From the NCBI GenBank assembly GCA_023388055.1, contig JAEWGW010000026.1:62001-126000 (forward strand): a DNA stretch of 64,000 nucleotides. The letters run 5' to 3'. The stretch is from Bacillota bacterium (GTDB taxonomy: Bacteria > Bacillota > Bacilli > Paenibacillales > NBRC-103111). A program made the translations under genes and the position numbers. Positions 18,528 to 28,054 of the stretch are shown in pieces. The notes under the pieces were generated by a model. That model saw only the letters and a program-made list of their open reading frames with translations, searched no databases and was not told where the DNA came from. Each line of letters opens with the position of its first letter. Position 1 is the first letter of the stretch.

Positions 18528-19850
18528 ATGGAGGAGCAATCCTTGTTTGATGACCGGGCCTGGAGCAGTCCCTTGGCCAGCCGCCTGCGCCCGGACAGCC
18601 TGTCCGAGTATGTGGGCCAAGGCCACCTGTTGGGTGAGGGCAAGGTGCTCCGGCAGATGGTGGAGCAGGACACCGTGCCCTCCATGATCTTCTGGGGACC
18701 GCCCGGTGTGGGCAAAACCACCCTGGCCCGGATTATCGCCCATAAAACCAAAGCGCAATTTGTGGACTTCAGCGCGGTAACCAGCGGCATAAAGGAAATC
18801 AAGGAGGTTATGACCCGGGCAGAGCAAAACCGGCTGATGGGGGAAAAAACCATCCTGTTCGTAGATGAAATCCACCGGTTCAACAAGGCCCAGCAGGATG
18901 CATTTTTACCCTTTGTGGAAAAAGGAAGCATTATCCTCATTGGTGCCACAACGGAGAATCCCTCCTTCGAGGTAAACGCGGCCCTGCTGTCCCGCTGCAA
19001 GGTATTTGTGTTGCATGCACTGTCGGCGCCGGACCTGCTGCAGCTGCTGAAGCAAGCAACAACCGATCCCCGCGGCTTCGGCTGGACACGGCTGGTTATA
19101 ACGGAGGAGATGCTGCTTCTGATCGCTAATTTTGCCAATGGGGATGCCCGGGTGGCCCTTAATACGCTGGAGATGGTTGTGCTCAACGGGGTGCAGGATG
19201 CGGAGACCATAACCGTTACCAAGGAAATCATCGAGCAATGCATCAGCAAGAAATCTCTTTTGTATGACAAAAACGGCGAGGAGCATTACAATCTCATTTC
19301 GGCTCTTCACAAATCCATGCGCAACAGCGATGTAAACGCAGCCGTTTATTGGCTGGCGCGAATGCTGGAGGCGGGGGAGGACCCTCTGTATGTGGCCAGA
19401 CGGCTGATTCGTTTCGCCAGTGAGGATATCGGCATGGCGGACAGCAGAGCGCTGGACATCGCAGTCAGTGTGTATCAGGCCTGCCATTTTATCGGGATGC
19501 CGGAATGCACTGTCCATCTGACCCATGCGGTGACCCATCTGTCCCTGGCGCCCAAGTCCAATGCGCTGTATGAAGCTTACAGCAGCGCCAAGGCGGATGC
19601 CCTTCAGATGATAGCGGAGCCGGTGCCGCTGCATCTGCGCAATGCCCCTACAAAGCTGATGCAGGAGCTGCGCTACGGGGAAGGCTACCAGTACGCCCAT
19701 GACACGGAGGAGAAGCTGACCATGATGGAATGCCTGCCCGAATCCCTGCGGGACCGGCAGTATTACAAACCCACCACCCAGGGGAACGAGGCACGGGTCA
19801 AGGAATGGGTGGACAAAATCACCGCCTGGCGGGCCAAGCGGCAGGAATAA
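18528..19850 (+). CDS. rarA: Replication-associated recombination protein RarA (MgsA)
   Basis: A 440-residue AAA+ ATPase. Walker A is GPPGVGKT (57-64) and Walker B ILFVDEIHRF (~107-116); the GATTENPSFEVNAALLSRC sensor region is characteristic of RarA/MgsA/WHIP proteins. The C-terminal half is the tetramerisation region. RarA acts on stalled replication forks and gaps together with SSB and recombination factors. AAAGGAAG lies 9 bases before the ATG. It is a single-gene unit between two terminators. Confidence 0.95.
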   Translation: MEEQSLFDDRAWSSPLASRLRPDSLSEYVGQGHLLGEGKVLRQMVEQDTVPSMIFWGPPGVGKTTLARIIAHKTKAQFVDFSAVTSGIKEIKEVMTRAEQNRLMGEKTILFVDEIHRFNKAQQDAFLPFVEKGSIILIGATTENPSFEVNAALLSRCKVFVLHALSAPDLLQLLKQATTDPRGFGWTRLVITEEMLLLIANFANGDARVALNTLEMVVLNGVQDAETITVTKEIIEQCISKKSLLYDKNGEEHYNLISALHKSMRNSDVNAAVYWLARMLEAGEDPLYVARRLIRFASEDIGMADSRALDIAVSVYQACHFIGMPECTVHLTHAVTHLSLAPKSNALYEAYSSAKADALQMIAEPVPLHLRNAPTKLMQELRYGEGYQYAHDTEEKLTMMECLPESLRDRQYYKPTTQGNEARVKEWVDKITAWRAKRQE

Positions 19851-19863
19851 ACGGAGACTAACC

Positions 19864-19891
19864 AAAACCCGTGCAGGGGCGCACGGGTTTT
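19864..19891. terminator. Bidirectional terminator between rarA and the DUF11 gene
   Basis: AAAACCCGTGC, loop AGGGGC, GCACGGGTTTT: a perfect 11-bp stem with A and T flanks, able to end transcription from both converging genes. Confidence 0.85.
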
Positions 19892-19907
19892 GCTGTTGAA
19901 ACAGGAA

Positions 19908-21224
19908 TTATTCGTCCAAGGTTTCCACAATCAGCCGGTACAGGTTGGAGGACACCTCCCCGCGGAACAAATTTCCGTTCAAGGTAAAGGTGTAATACAG
20001 GACCACGCTGCCTGTAATGGTAGGGCTAACGATAAACGGGCTGACAATCGCCCTGTACGTGATTACGAGATGCTGCTGGGGTGAAATCACGGTCAGGGGC
20101 AATAAACCTTCGCGTTCGGGATTGGATACGGAGGTACCGTTGACCCGGAAGCTGCCGGGCTCGAGAATGAGCTGCCCCGGAATAAGCCTGCCCAGGTCGG
20201 CCACCGCCTCCAGATTTCCGGTATTCACGATAGTGACGACCAAATCTACAGGTTCCTCAGGCGCAACAATGCCGGGCATGGCGGAGATATCCACCTGGAA
20301 GACAGGAAAATACAAGGTTGTGGAGACCGGATTGGATACAATCTGATCAGTCTTCGTTTCCTGCTGGCCCGGCAGGGTGTACGTGGCGCTTACGTTGGCT
20401 TGGTCCTGCATAATAAGACCAGGAAAAGCGGCACCATAGCCCGGCACAACCACCTCGAATGTAATAGTCACTTCGTCTTGGGGGTGAACGATTCCCAGAG
20501 GAATACCGCTTGGCGGGAAGCTGCCGCTGCGCAATATGCCGTTCACGGTCAGGCTGTTGGGAACAAACAGTGTGCCCTCCGGGATAGGAATGTAGGCAGT
20601 TGCATTCGTAGACAGTACACCCTGGTTGACCATCAGCAGCGTATAACGCAGCGTTTCCCCAGGCGCAGCACGGCTTTTATCCACCGAAAGCACCATCACG
20701 AGCTCAACGCCGCTTACCGGATCAACCGGGATGCTGACCTCGTTGGACAACACCTCGCCGTCAACCAGCCTGCCGTCTCCCGCAGTGAAGACATATCTGG
20801 CCAGCAGCCGGTTTACCAGCTGTCCGGCAGTGCTGGTCGCGCTCACCATCAGCTGGTAGGCGATTACCGTTTGCGTTCCCGGATAAATAAGGCCCAGAGG
20901 ATACCCCGCTACCAAATCCGCCCCCGGTATGGGGACCTGATCCCGGCTGACGCTGTTCGGCACAAATTGGGTGCTGCCCGGCAAAAGATCATAAAGCGTC
21001 ACATCGGCGACGCGATTGCCTGTGTTGCTGATCACTGCGTAGAAGGCAACCGGTGCACCCGGTTGCGCTCCTACAGCGGCAGTTCCTTTGGTAATGAACA
21101 ATTGCGGCCCCACAAGGGGGGTATCGGTAGTATTGGAATAGGTGACAAAGCTGTTCTCGCCGAAGCTATACCTGATGTGGGATTGATTCCGTACAACGTT
21201 GTTTACCGGCGGGTTGATGCTCAT
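19908..21224 (-). CDS. DUF11-repeat protein, C-terminal part of a split gene
   Basis: 438 residues with three complete DUF11-type beta-sandwich repeats (K/R...PGETLRYTLLMVNQG, FVPNS, AVISNTGN). Its first ~38 residues (VNNVVRNQSHIRYSF...YSNTTDTPLV) align with the end of the incomplete last repeat of the upstream gene. The two therefore form one continuous protein broken by a frame change. Its ATG overlaps the upstream TGA as ATGA, and I see no good ribosome site, so expression would need coupled re-initiation or frameshifting, unless the break is an assembly error. No LPXTG, SLH or membrane anchor is visible. Confidence 0.75.
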   Translation of the reverse strand: MSINPPVNNVVRNQSHIRYSFGENSFVTYSNTTDTPLVGPQLFITKGTAAVGAQPGAPVAFYAVISNTGNRVADVTLYDLLPGSTQFVPNSVSRDQVPIPGADLVAGYPLGLIYPGTQTVIAYQLMVSATSTAGQLVNRLLARYVFTAGDGRLVDGEVLSNEVSIPVDPVSGVELVMVLSVDKSRAAPGETLRYTLLMVNQGVLSTNATAYIPIPEGTLFVPNSLTVNGILRSGSFPPSGIPLGIVHPQDEVTITFEVVVPGYGAAFPGLIMQDQANVSATYTLPGQQETKTDQIVSNPVSTTLYFPVFQVDISAMPGIVAPEEPVDLVVTIVNTGNLEAVADLGRLIPGQLILEPGSFRVNGTSVSNPEREGLLPLTVISPQQHLVITYRAIVSPFIVSPTITGSVVLYYTFTLNGNLFRGEVSSNLYRLIVETLDE

Positions 21225-24200
21225 GACAAGACCAGCACCTGGAAGGTTACAATAACAGTCGCACCTGCTGCGATGGAGCCCAACTGGACACCTACTGCCG
21301 GATTAGCGGCAGGAATGGGTGTGCCGTCTACAGTCACGCTGCCTGGTACAAAGGAGGTGCCCACCGGAGCAGGATCCACCAGTACCACGTTATTAACAGG
21401 TGAAATTCCGTTATTGGTCACAGCGATGGTGTAGGTGATGATGTCCCCGGATACGGCGTCAATTGCGGTAGTGCTCTTCACGGCACTGACATTGGGAGAG
21501 GATACTGGAATTACAACCGTATTGGAGGTGGAGGAGCCGGTCAGAGTTCTGCCGTCAGGCAGCAGATAGGTGTAGTTGGCCGTCGCGGAGTTCACCAGCT
21601 GCTGGGACGGCGGAAGAGTATCGACCTCCACCTGCAGAGTAAGGGTAATAGTTGCTGTTCCTCCCGGAGGAATCGTCCCCACAGGGATTCCGGCGGTTGG
21701 ATCTACCCCGGGGACAGGCACACCGTTGACGACAACGCTGTTCGGCACAAATTCTCCTCCGGCGGGGACCGGATCGGTCAAGGTGGCCAATGCGGCAACA
21801 TTGCCGGTGTTGGTTAAATTCACGAAATAAACGATGGTGTCGCCAACCGTAGCGACTGTAACATTGGAGCCCTTAACCAAAGAGAGTATCGGAACAAAAG
21901 CAGGAGTGCTTACCGTGTTGGAGAAGGATGCGCCGGAGAAAGCTCCGGAGGTAAAGCTGGCGCTGGCGGTATTGGTCAGGAACTGGCTGGTGGGCAGTGA
22001 AGTGACCGTGACATTGAATGTAACCGTTACGGTGGCGCCAGGAGCAATGGTACCGATGGAGATGCCGGAAGCCGGGTTGGCGCTTGTACGGGCAACCCCA
22101 TCCACAACGACACTGCCAGGAACGAAGGCGGAGCCTTGCGGGATCGGATCCACCAGAACCACATCATTGACGTTGGCAATACCTCCGTTGGTGATGGTAA
22201 TGGTGTACGGAACCACATCGCCAACGGACACGGCGGTGAAGGTGGTGCTCTTGGCCAAGGTTACAGCAGGGGAAGAAATGGTAGTGGTGGAGGTATTGGA
22301 CGGTACAGCGCCTGTCAGTACCCGTCCGTCCGGCAGCGTAAATGTGTAGTCTGCAGTAGACTGGTTAACCAGCTGCTGTGTAGGCGGCAGTGAGGTGATA
22401 ACCACCGAGAAGGTGACGGTTACCGGTACGCCAGGCACCACAATGCCTGCATTGATGCCTGTAGCAGGATCGGCTCCGGCCAGGCTGTTGCCATTGACAA
22501 TCACGCTGTTCGGTACAAAGGTGGTGCCGGCCGGTACCGGGTCGGTGAGAAGCACCGCCGCCCCGAAGTTGCCCGTATTGTTGATGACGGAGGTATACAC
22601 AATGGTATCCCCCACTGTAGCGTTGGTGGAGCTGGCAGATTTGGCCACAGACAGAACCGGTTGAAAAACAGGTGTGCTGACAATATTGGAGAAGGAGGTT
22701 GCCGAGAATGAGCCGGATGTGAAGCTGACCGAGGCCTGGTTGGTAATAACCGCCGGGTTCAGCAAGGAGGTGACCGTGATGTTGAAGCCTACCAGTACAG
22801 TGGCTCCAGGTGCAATTGTACCCAGGATGATGCCGGCAACCGGGGCAGCTGAAGGCTGCGGCACGCCGTTAATGGTGACGCTGCCGGGCACAAAGGCTGA
22901 GCCGGCAGGAATCGGGTCGGTCAACACCGCATTGCTGATGGCGGTAATGCCGTTGTTGGTGACGGAAATAGTGTAGGCAATCACATCGTTAACGGCTGCA
23001 ACGGTAGACGGGGTGGATTTGACGACCGTTACATTCGGCGCTGTTACCGAAACTGTAGCTGTGTTGGATACAATGGAGCCGGTGAAGACTCTGCCGTCCG
23101 GTAATGTATACGTAAAGGCTACGGTTGCCTGGTTGTTCAGCTGCTGCGGAGTCGGCAGGAAATCGATGATGACGGAGAAGGTGACTTGAATGGTCTGGCC
23201 CGGGTTGACGATTGCGATGGGAATGCCTGTAGCGGGTGATACCCCGGCTGCGGGAACACCGTTGATAATGACGCTATTGGGCACGAAGGAGGTGCCGGAG
23301 GGAATATTGTCCGTCACTACGGCAGCCGCACCGAAGTTGCCGGTGTTGGTAACGGCAATCGTATACGACAAGGTATCCCCTACAGTCGCGCTTGCGACAC
23401 CGGGTGTTTTGACGGCAGACAGGATCGGCTGGAATACCGGAACAGACAGGGTATTGGAGAAGTTGGTTCCGGTGAAGGCCCCGGAGGTGAAGGAGACGGA
23501 CGCTTGATTGGTGACAGCCGCCGGTGAAGGCAGCGAATTCACAAGCAGGCTGAAGGTTACTGTGGTCGAGGCTCCCGGAGCGATTGTCCCGACCGGAATA
23601 CCAGCAGGCGGGAAAGCGGCAGGAACGAGAACTCCATTGACGAAAACAGTCCCGGGTACAAAGGAGGTACTGGAAGGCACTGGATCGGTTACCACTGCAT
23701 TGGTGATGGCGACAATTCCGTTATTGGTGACTACCACTGTATATGGAATAGTGTCTCCTACAGTAGTTGTTGTGGTGGTGGTGCTCTTGACGATGGCTAC
23801 ACTGGGCTCCGTGACAGGCACTGTCTGCACGTTGGATACGGCACTGCCCGTCAGCGTGCGTCCATCCGGCGGTACAAAGGTATAGGCAGCGCTGGCTTGA
23901 TTGGACAGCTGCTGGGTGGGAGGCAGCGACGTAACCAGGACAGAGAACAAAACGGGGATGGTTGCACTCGGCGCCACGGTTCCGACAGCAATGCCTGCTC
24001 CGGGGTCTGCTCCCGGCACACTGCTTCCGCCGACAATGACGGTGTTCGGAATAAAGGTGGTGCCTGCCGGAATAATGTCCGTCAGGGTCAGCTGGGCCGC
24101 CACATTCCCGGTATTGGAGACAATAACGGTATAAACAACGGTATCCCCTACCGTCGCCAATGCCGTATCTGCGGTTTTGACCAAGGTAATGGTCGGCTGG

Positions 24201-26908
24201 GTGACAGGGGTTTGGGTAATATTGGACAAGGAAGAGGCGGAGAAAACTCCAGATGTAAAGCTGACAGAGGCCTGGTTGGATAATATGGCCGGAACCGGCA
24301 TAGAAATGATCACCTCGAAGGTCACGGTTGCAGCGGCTCCTGCGGCCACTGTGCCGATTGGGATGCCGGTTGCGGGAGAGGCGGACGGCACCGGGGCACC
24401 GTTAACCGTTACGCTTCCGGGAACAAAGGTGGAGCCTGGCGGAACGATGTCGCTTAAGACTGCATTGTTAATGGGGGAGAGGCCGTTGTTGGTCACAACC
24501 GTGGTATACGTCAGAATGTCACCGTTGACTGCATCGCTTGTGTTGACATTCTTCACAACCGAAACATTGGGAGCAGAAACACGCACCGCAGTCGTGTTGG
24601 AGGTACTGGAGCCAGACAGGCTTCTGCCGTCCGGCAAAGTATATGTGAACGGGCCTGCTGCTGTATTGTTCAGCGTCTGGTTGGCGGGGATAGAGAGAAT
24701 GGCTACCGAAAAGCTGACAATATACGTTTCCCCGGCGGCCACGGTATCCAGGGGAATGCCCGTATCCGGGCTTACGCCGGGATTGGGAAAACCGTTGATA
24801 ATAACACTGTTGGGTACAAACTGCGTTTCCGGAGCAAGGGCGTCGAATAGGGTAACCTGTGCCGGGTAGTTGCCGGTATTATTCAACGTCAACGTATATG
24901 AGAAGGTATCTCCTATCGTGGCGTTGGTGGTGCTGGAAGATTTGACGACGCTGATGACAGGAAGGTAAGCCAGCGTATTGACCAGAGGGGACGACGAGGT
25001 TCCGGTGAAAGCGCCGGAGGTATAGCTGACATTGGCACGGTTGCTCAAAAAAGCCGGATTGGCGTTGGGGATGGAGGTTACCCGTACGGAAAAAACCACA
25101 GTGGTGGTCACACCCGGCGCAATGGCGGCCAAGGGCATGCCGGTGGTGGGATCAGCCGCAGGAGAGACCACCCCGTTGACCGTTACCGAACCCGGGACGA
25201 AAACAGTGCTGGCAGGAATGGCATCGGAGAAGATCACGTTGTTTACAGTCTGGGCGCCGTTGTTGGTGATGACCGTGGTGTAGACAATAACATCATTCAA
25301 GGTGACGGTGGTAAAATTGGCGCTTTTGGTGACAGTGACGTTGGGGGCAGTGGCCGGTATATCCACAATATTGGAAACCACTGGCGTCCCGGTTATGCTC
25401 CGTCCGCTGGGCAGGGTAAAGGAGAAGGCCGCTGTGGCCTGGTTAACCACACGCGGCGGGGCGGGAAGGGTCTGCAGCAGATAAGAGAAGGTTACCCGGA
25501 CAGCACCGCCGGGAGCCACCGAACCTACGGGAATTCCGGTGACCGGGGAAGCCCCCGGAACAGGAATGGAGTTTACGGTCACGCTTCCCGGGACGAATAC
25601 AGTGCCCGCGGGGGTGGTATCTGTTAAGGTGACCTGGGCGGCATAGTTGCCCGTATTCTGGACAACGACCGTATAGACCAGGGTGTCTCCCACAGTGGCT
25701 ACGGTTTGGTTGACGGACTTGATCAGATTGAGTATGGGCTGGAAGACAGGAATGGTGACAGTGTTAGTTAACGTGAGCCCTTGAAACGCCCCGGAGCTGT
25801 AGGCAACGGATGCCCGGTTGACCAATTGCGCCGGATTAGGCAGGGTGGCTGTTGTAAACTGGAAGGTAACGGTGGTGCTGGCTCCCGGTCCGAGGGTGCC
25901 GATGGGTATGCCGCTGGCCGGATTGCCCGAGGGCTGCGGAGTGCCGTTTACGGTTACTGAACCTGGAACAAATACTCCCCCGCTGGGACCGGGGTCGGTA
26001 ACAATCACATTGGTGACGGCAGCGATGCCGTTGTTGGAGATGACAGTAGTGTAGGTAACAGGCTCCCCTACGGTAACATCAGTGAAATTGGCGCTTTTGA
26101 CAGCTGTTACATTGGGCAGCGCCACAGGAATGGTGACAGTGTTGGATGCAGCGGAACCGGATGAGGTTCTGCCGTCAGGCACTGTGAAGGTGTAGGCGGC
26201 TGAGGCTTGGTTGTTCAGCTGCGGTGGAGATGGCAGGCTCTGCACCAGCACCTGGAAGGTGACGGTTGCTGAGGAGGAGGGTGCAATGGAGCCCACAGCT
26301 ACGCCGGTGGCGATGTTGGCACCCGGTACGGTCACTCCGTTGACCGTCACGCTGTTGGGGACAAACGTGGTGCCGGCGGGAATCGGGTCAGAGACTGTGG
26401 TCGTAGCGGCGATATTCCCTGAATTGCTGGCCTGAATGGTATAGGTTACGGTACTGCCTACTGTGGCATTGGAGGTGTTGGCGGTTTTGGCAAGCACTAG
26501 GATGGGCGAATATACGGGGATCGCTACAGAATTGGACGGGATGACCGCAGAGGTTACCGGCCCCCCCGGTATGCTTTGGAAGTTGAAGGAGACGTTGGCG
26601 GTATTTACGGTTTGCTGGTTCTGGGGCGGGGAGGTAATCTGGACGCTGTAGGCTACGGTGAAGGAGGCGGACGGTGCTAATGTGCCCAGGGATACACCGC
26701 TGGAGATGACGGCATTGGCCCGGGGAACCCCTCCAACCGTAACACTGCCGGGCACAAAGGTGCCCCCTGATGGAATGGCATCGGTAATAACAACATCTGT
26801 GGCATTGGCTGTGCCCGTATTGGTGATGGTTACCGTATAGCGGATCGTATCGCCTAACAAGGCGCCGGTCACATTGGCACTTTTGCTGACATTGACACGG
26901 GGGGCATT
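19920..26908 (-). repeat. Alternating two-type DUF11 repeat array
   Basis: About 18 DUF11 domains of ~125-135 residues each, in two alternating types. Type A has NTGN, FVPNSV and a PDGR...TGS...SN tail; type B has NNGI, FVPGSV and a SFTSGAF...SN tail. The order A,B holds for repeats 2 to 15 of the large gene, giving a two-domain unit of roughly 770-790 bases at DNA level. The last three repeats, in the smaller gene, are more diverged and do not follow this order clearly. Confidence 0.8.
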
Positions 26909-27952
26909 AATGTCGATCTGGATGGCGTTGGCATTAAGCACATAGGCGTCGCCCGAAGTCGTCAGGCGGAGAACGGCAGTAGTCTGGTTGTTGACCAGTG
27001 TAGAGGAGACATCCACATTGGTAATGTCCCAGCCCTGCCTGCCCCCCACAATATTGGTGCCCGGCGCACCATTGGTCTGGTTGCGGGTGCCGAAGGTTCC
27101 GGTGGTATCCAATTGTCCCAGACTGTTATTAATCTGTGATGCGAAGAAGTTAGCGGCGAAGTTGTTGGGTCCCGACAGGGCAACCAGCGAAGTCGCGGTA
27201 GGTCCGAACAGCGCCTGGTCCCCTGTACGGTTCGCATCGCCCTCCTGGGCGCTGAACAATGCTCTTGCTCCTACTGTCCCCGAGGTTGGTGTGGAGAAGC
27301 CGGTGATGGTATTGGTTACCGGTGAGGAGTTGGCCTGAACCAGGACGGCTCCGGCCCGTAGCGACATGTTCCGGAAGGGCAGCCCCGGATTGGAATAGAT
27401 AACGCCCAAGGTCCAGCCTGCGTTGTTGGCGGTGGGGTCATTGCTGGTGACGATTGTGCCCACTACCCGCCCGGTGGTATAGGTTCCTGAGCTCCCCTGG
27501 GCTACCAGCGTGGTCACATTGGCAGTTCTCACATAGCCTAATGCGCCGTTGCCCAGGTCGAACTGGTTGTATGTAGCGGTATCCGGCGTCACATCGAAGG
27601 TTCCGGCGGGGGTGGTGAAGGAAACGGGATTGTTGATGGCGGAGGTCAAATTGACGTTTCCGTTGGAATACGTCCCGCCCCAAATCAACTCCGCATAAAG
27701 CACCGTGCTCCCCACCGGCATACTCAGAATAGCGGAGGAACTGTTGAGCAGATACTGGTCGGTAGTTCCAAAGGGATAGGTGCCGTAACGCAATGCCGTA
27801 TTGATTGTGACGAAGGCTCCAATGCTATCCTGCGTTCCAGGCACTCCGGAGGTGTCGGAACGGCTCAGACCCAGCGTATTGCCGGTAAAGGCAATCGCGC
27901 CGGTCGCATTGACGGTGGAACGAACAATGAGTGGAATGATATTCACCTCCAT
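21221..27952 (-). CDS. Giant DUF11-repeat protein, N-terminal part
   Basis: About 2240 residues. An N-terminal beta-rich domain of ~350 residues (GNTLGLSRS, LIWGGTY) is followed by 14 full DUF11 repeats and a truncated fifteenth that stops at VTFQVLVLS. There is no signal peptide, anchor or enzymatic motif, so it is probably a fibrous or surface/spore-associated structural protein (inference). Start: ATGs at 27994 and 27952 are in frame but neither has a ribosome site. A strong GGAGGTGA lies at 27950-27943, ideally spaced for ATT at 27937, which would give a protein beginning (M)PLIVRSTVN. I list the nearest ATG. It lies just downstream of a methyltransferase gene on the same strand. Confidence 0.8.
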   Translation of the reverse strand: MEVNIIPLIVRSTVNATGAIAFTGNTLGLSRSDTSGVPGTQDSIGAFVTINTALRYGTYPFGTTDQYLLNSSSAILSMPVGSTVLYAELIWGGTYSNGNVNLTSAINNPVSFTTPAGTFDVTPDTATYNQFDLGNGALGYVRTANVTTLVAQGSSGTYTTGRVVGTIVTSNDPTANNAGWTLGVIYSNPGLPFRNMSLRAGAVLVQANSSPVTNTITGFSTPTSGTVGARALFSAQEGDANRTGDQALFGPTATSLVALSGPNNFAANFFASQINNSLGQLDTTGTFGTRNQTNGAPGTNIVGGRQGWDITNVDVSSTLVNNQTTAVLRLTTSGDAYVLNANAIQIDINAPRVNVSKSANVTGALLGDTIRYTVTITNTGTANATDVVITDAIPSGGTFVPGSVTVGGVPRANAVISSGVSLGTLAPSASFTVAYSVQITSPPQNQQTVNTANVSFNFQSIPGGPVTSAVIPSNSVAIPVYSPILVLAKTANTSNATVGSTVTYTIQASNSGNIAATTTVSDPIPAGTTFVPNSVTVNGVTVPGANIATGVAVGSIAPSSSATVTFQVLVQSLPSPPQLNNQASAAYTFTVPDGRTSSGSAASNTVTIPVALPNVTAVKSANFTDVTVGEPVTYTTVISNNGIAAVTNVIVTDPGPSGGVFVPGSVTVNGTPQPSGNPASGIPIGTLGPGASTTVTFQFTTATLPNPAQLVNRASVAYSSGAFQGLTLTNTVTIPVFQPILNLIKSVNQTVATVGDTLVYTVVVQNTGNYAAQVTLTDTTPAGTVFVPGSVTVNSIPVPGASPVTGIPVGSVAPGGAVRVTFSYLLQTLPAPPRVVNQATAAFSFTLPSGRSITGTPVVSNIVDIPATAPNVTVTKSANFTTVTLNDVIVYTTVITNNGAQTVNNVIFSDAIPASTVFVPGSVTVNGVVSPAADPTTGMPLAAIAPGVTTTVVFSVRVTSIPNANPAFLSNRANVSYTSGAFTGTSSSPLVNTLAYLPVISVVKSSSTTNATIGDTFSYTLTLNNTGNYPAQVTLFDALAPETQFVPNSVIINGFPNPGVSPDTGIPLDTVAAGETYIVSFSVAILSIPANQTLNNTAAGPFTYTLPDGRSLSGSSTSNTTAVRVSAPNVSVVKNVNTSDAVNGDILTYTTVVTNNGLSPINNAVLSDIVPPGSTFVPGSVTVNGAPVPSASPATGIPIGTVAAGAAATVTFEVIISMPVPAILSNQASVSFTSGVFSASSLSNITQTPVTQPTITLVKTADTALATVGDTVVYTVIVSNTGNVAAQLTLTDIIPAGTTFIPNTVIVGGSSVPGADPGAGIAVGTVAPSATIPVLFSVLVTSLPPTQQLSNQASAAYTFVPPDGRTLTGSAVSNVQTVPVTEPSVAIVKSTTTTTTTVGDTIPYTVVVTNNGIVAITNAVVTDPVPSSTSFVPGTVFVNGVLVPAAFPPAGIPVGTIAPGASTTVTFSLLVNSLPSPAAVTNQASVSFTSGAFTGTNFSNTLSVPVFQPILSAVKTPGVASATVGDTLSYTIAVTNTGNFGAAAVVTDNIPSGTSFVPNSVIINGVPAAGVSPATGIPIAIVNPGQTIQVTFSVIIDFLPTPQQLNNQATVAFTYTLPDGRVFTGSIVSNTATVSVTAPNVTVVKSTPSTVAAVNDVIAYTISVTNNGITAISNAVLTDPIPAGSAFVPGSVTINGVPQPSAAPVAGIILGTIAPGATVLVGFNITVTSLLNPAVITNQASVSFTSGSFSATSFSNIVSTPVFQPVLSVAKSASSTNATVGDTIVYTSVINNTGNFGAAVLLTDPVPAGTTFVPNSVIVNGNSLAGADPATGINAGIVVPGVPVTVTFSVVITSLPPTQQLVNQSTADYTFTLPDGRVLTGAVPSNTSTTTISSPAVTLAKSTTFTAVSVGDVVPYTITITNGGIANVNDVVLVDPIPQGSAFVPGSVVVDGVARTSANPASGISIGTIAPGATVTVTFNVTVTSLPTSQFLTNTASASFTSGAFSGASFSNTVSTPAFVPILSLVKGSNVTVATVGDTIVYFVNLTNTGNVAALATLTDPVPAGGEFVPNSVVVNGVPVPGVDPTAGIPVGTIPPGGTATITLTLQVEVDTLPPSQQLVNSATANYTYLLPDGRTLTGSSTSNTVVIPVSSPNVSAVKSTTAIDAVSGDIITYTIAVTNNGISPVNNVVLVDPAPVGTSFVPGSVTVDGTPIPAANPAVGVQLGSIAAGATVIVTFQVLVLS

Positions 27953-27990
27953 GAGAAAAATTCCGCATGGGCAGGCAGACAGAGGCGCGC

Positions 27991-28006
27991 CCATATCACT
28001 ATATGG
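27991..28006. promoter_or_regulatory. Inverted repeat between methyltransferase and DUF11 genes
   Basis: CCATATCACTATATGG is a perfect 6-4-6 inverted repeat about 55 bases upstream of the DUF11 ribosome site. It could be an operator or part of a promoter; I could not place a confident -35/-10 pair. Confidence 0.35.
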
Positions 28007-28054
28007 AAAACCTGTTATCTTTTTGTTTGTCCTTTAGAACCTGATCTGGAAAAA

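Noticed and set aside
20400..21434. Plus-strand open frames of 80-344 codons across the DUF11 region
   Set aside because: They are antisense to the repeat array and repeat themselves with its period; composition is that of reversed Thr/Val/Pro-rich codons.
19920..26908. Regular DNA repeats that could suggest a CRISPR array
   Set aside because: The period is ~390 or ~770-790 bases, repeats are diverged and coding, and no short identical repeats with spacers or cas genes are present.
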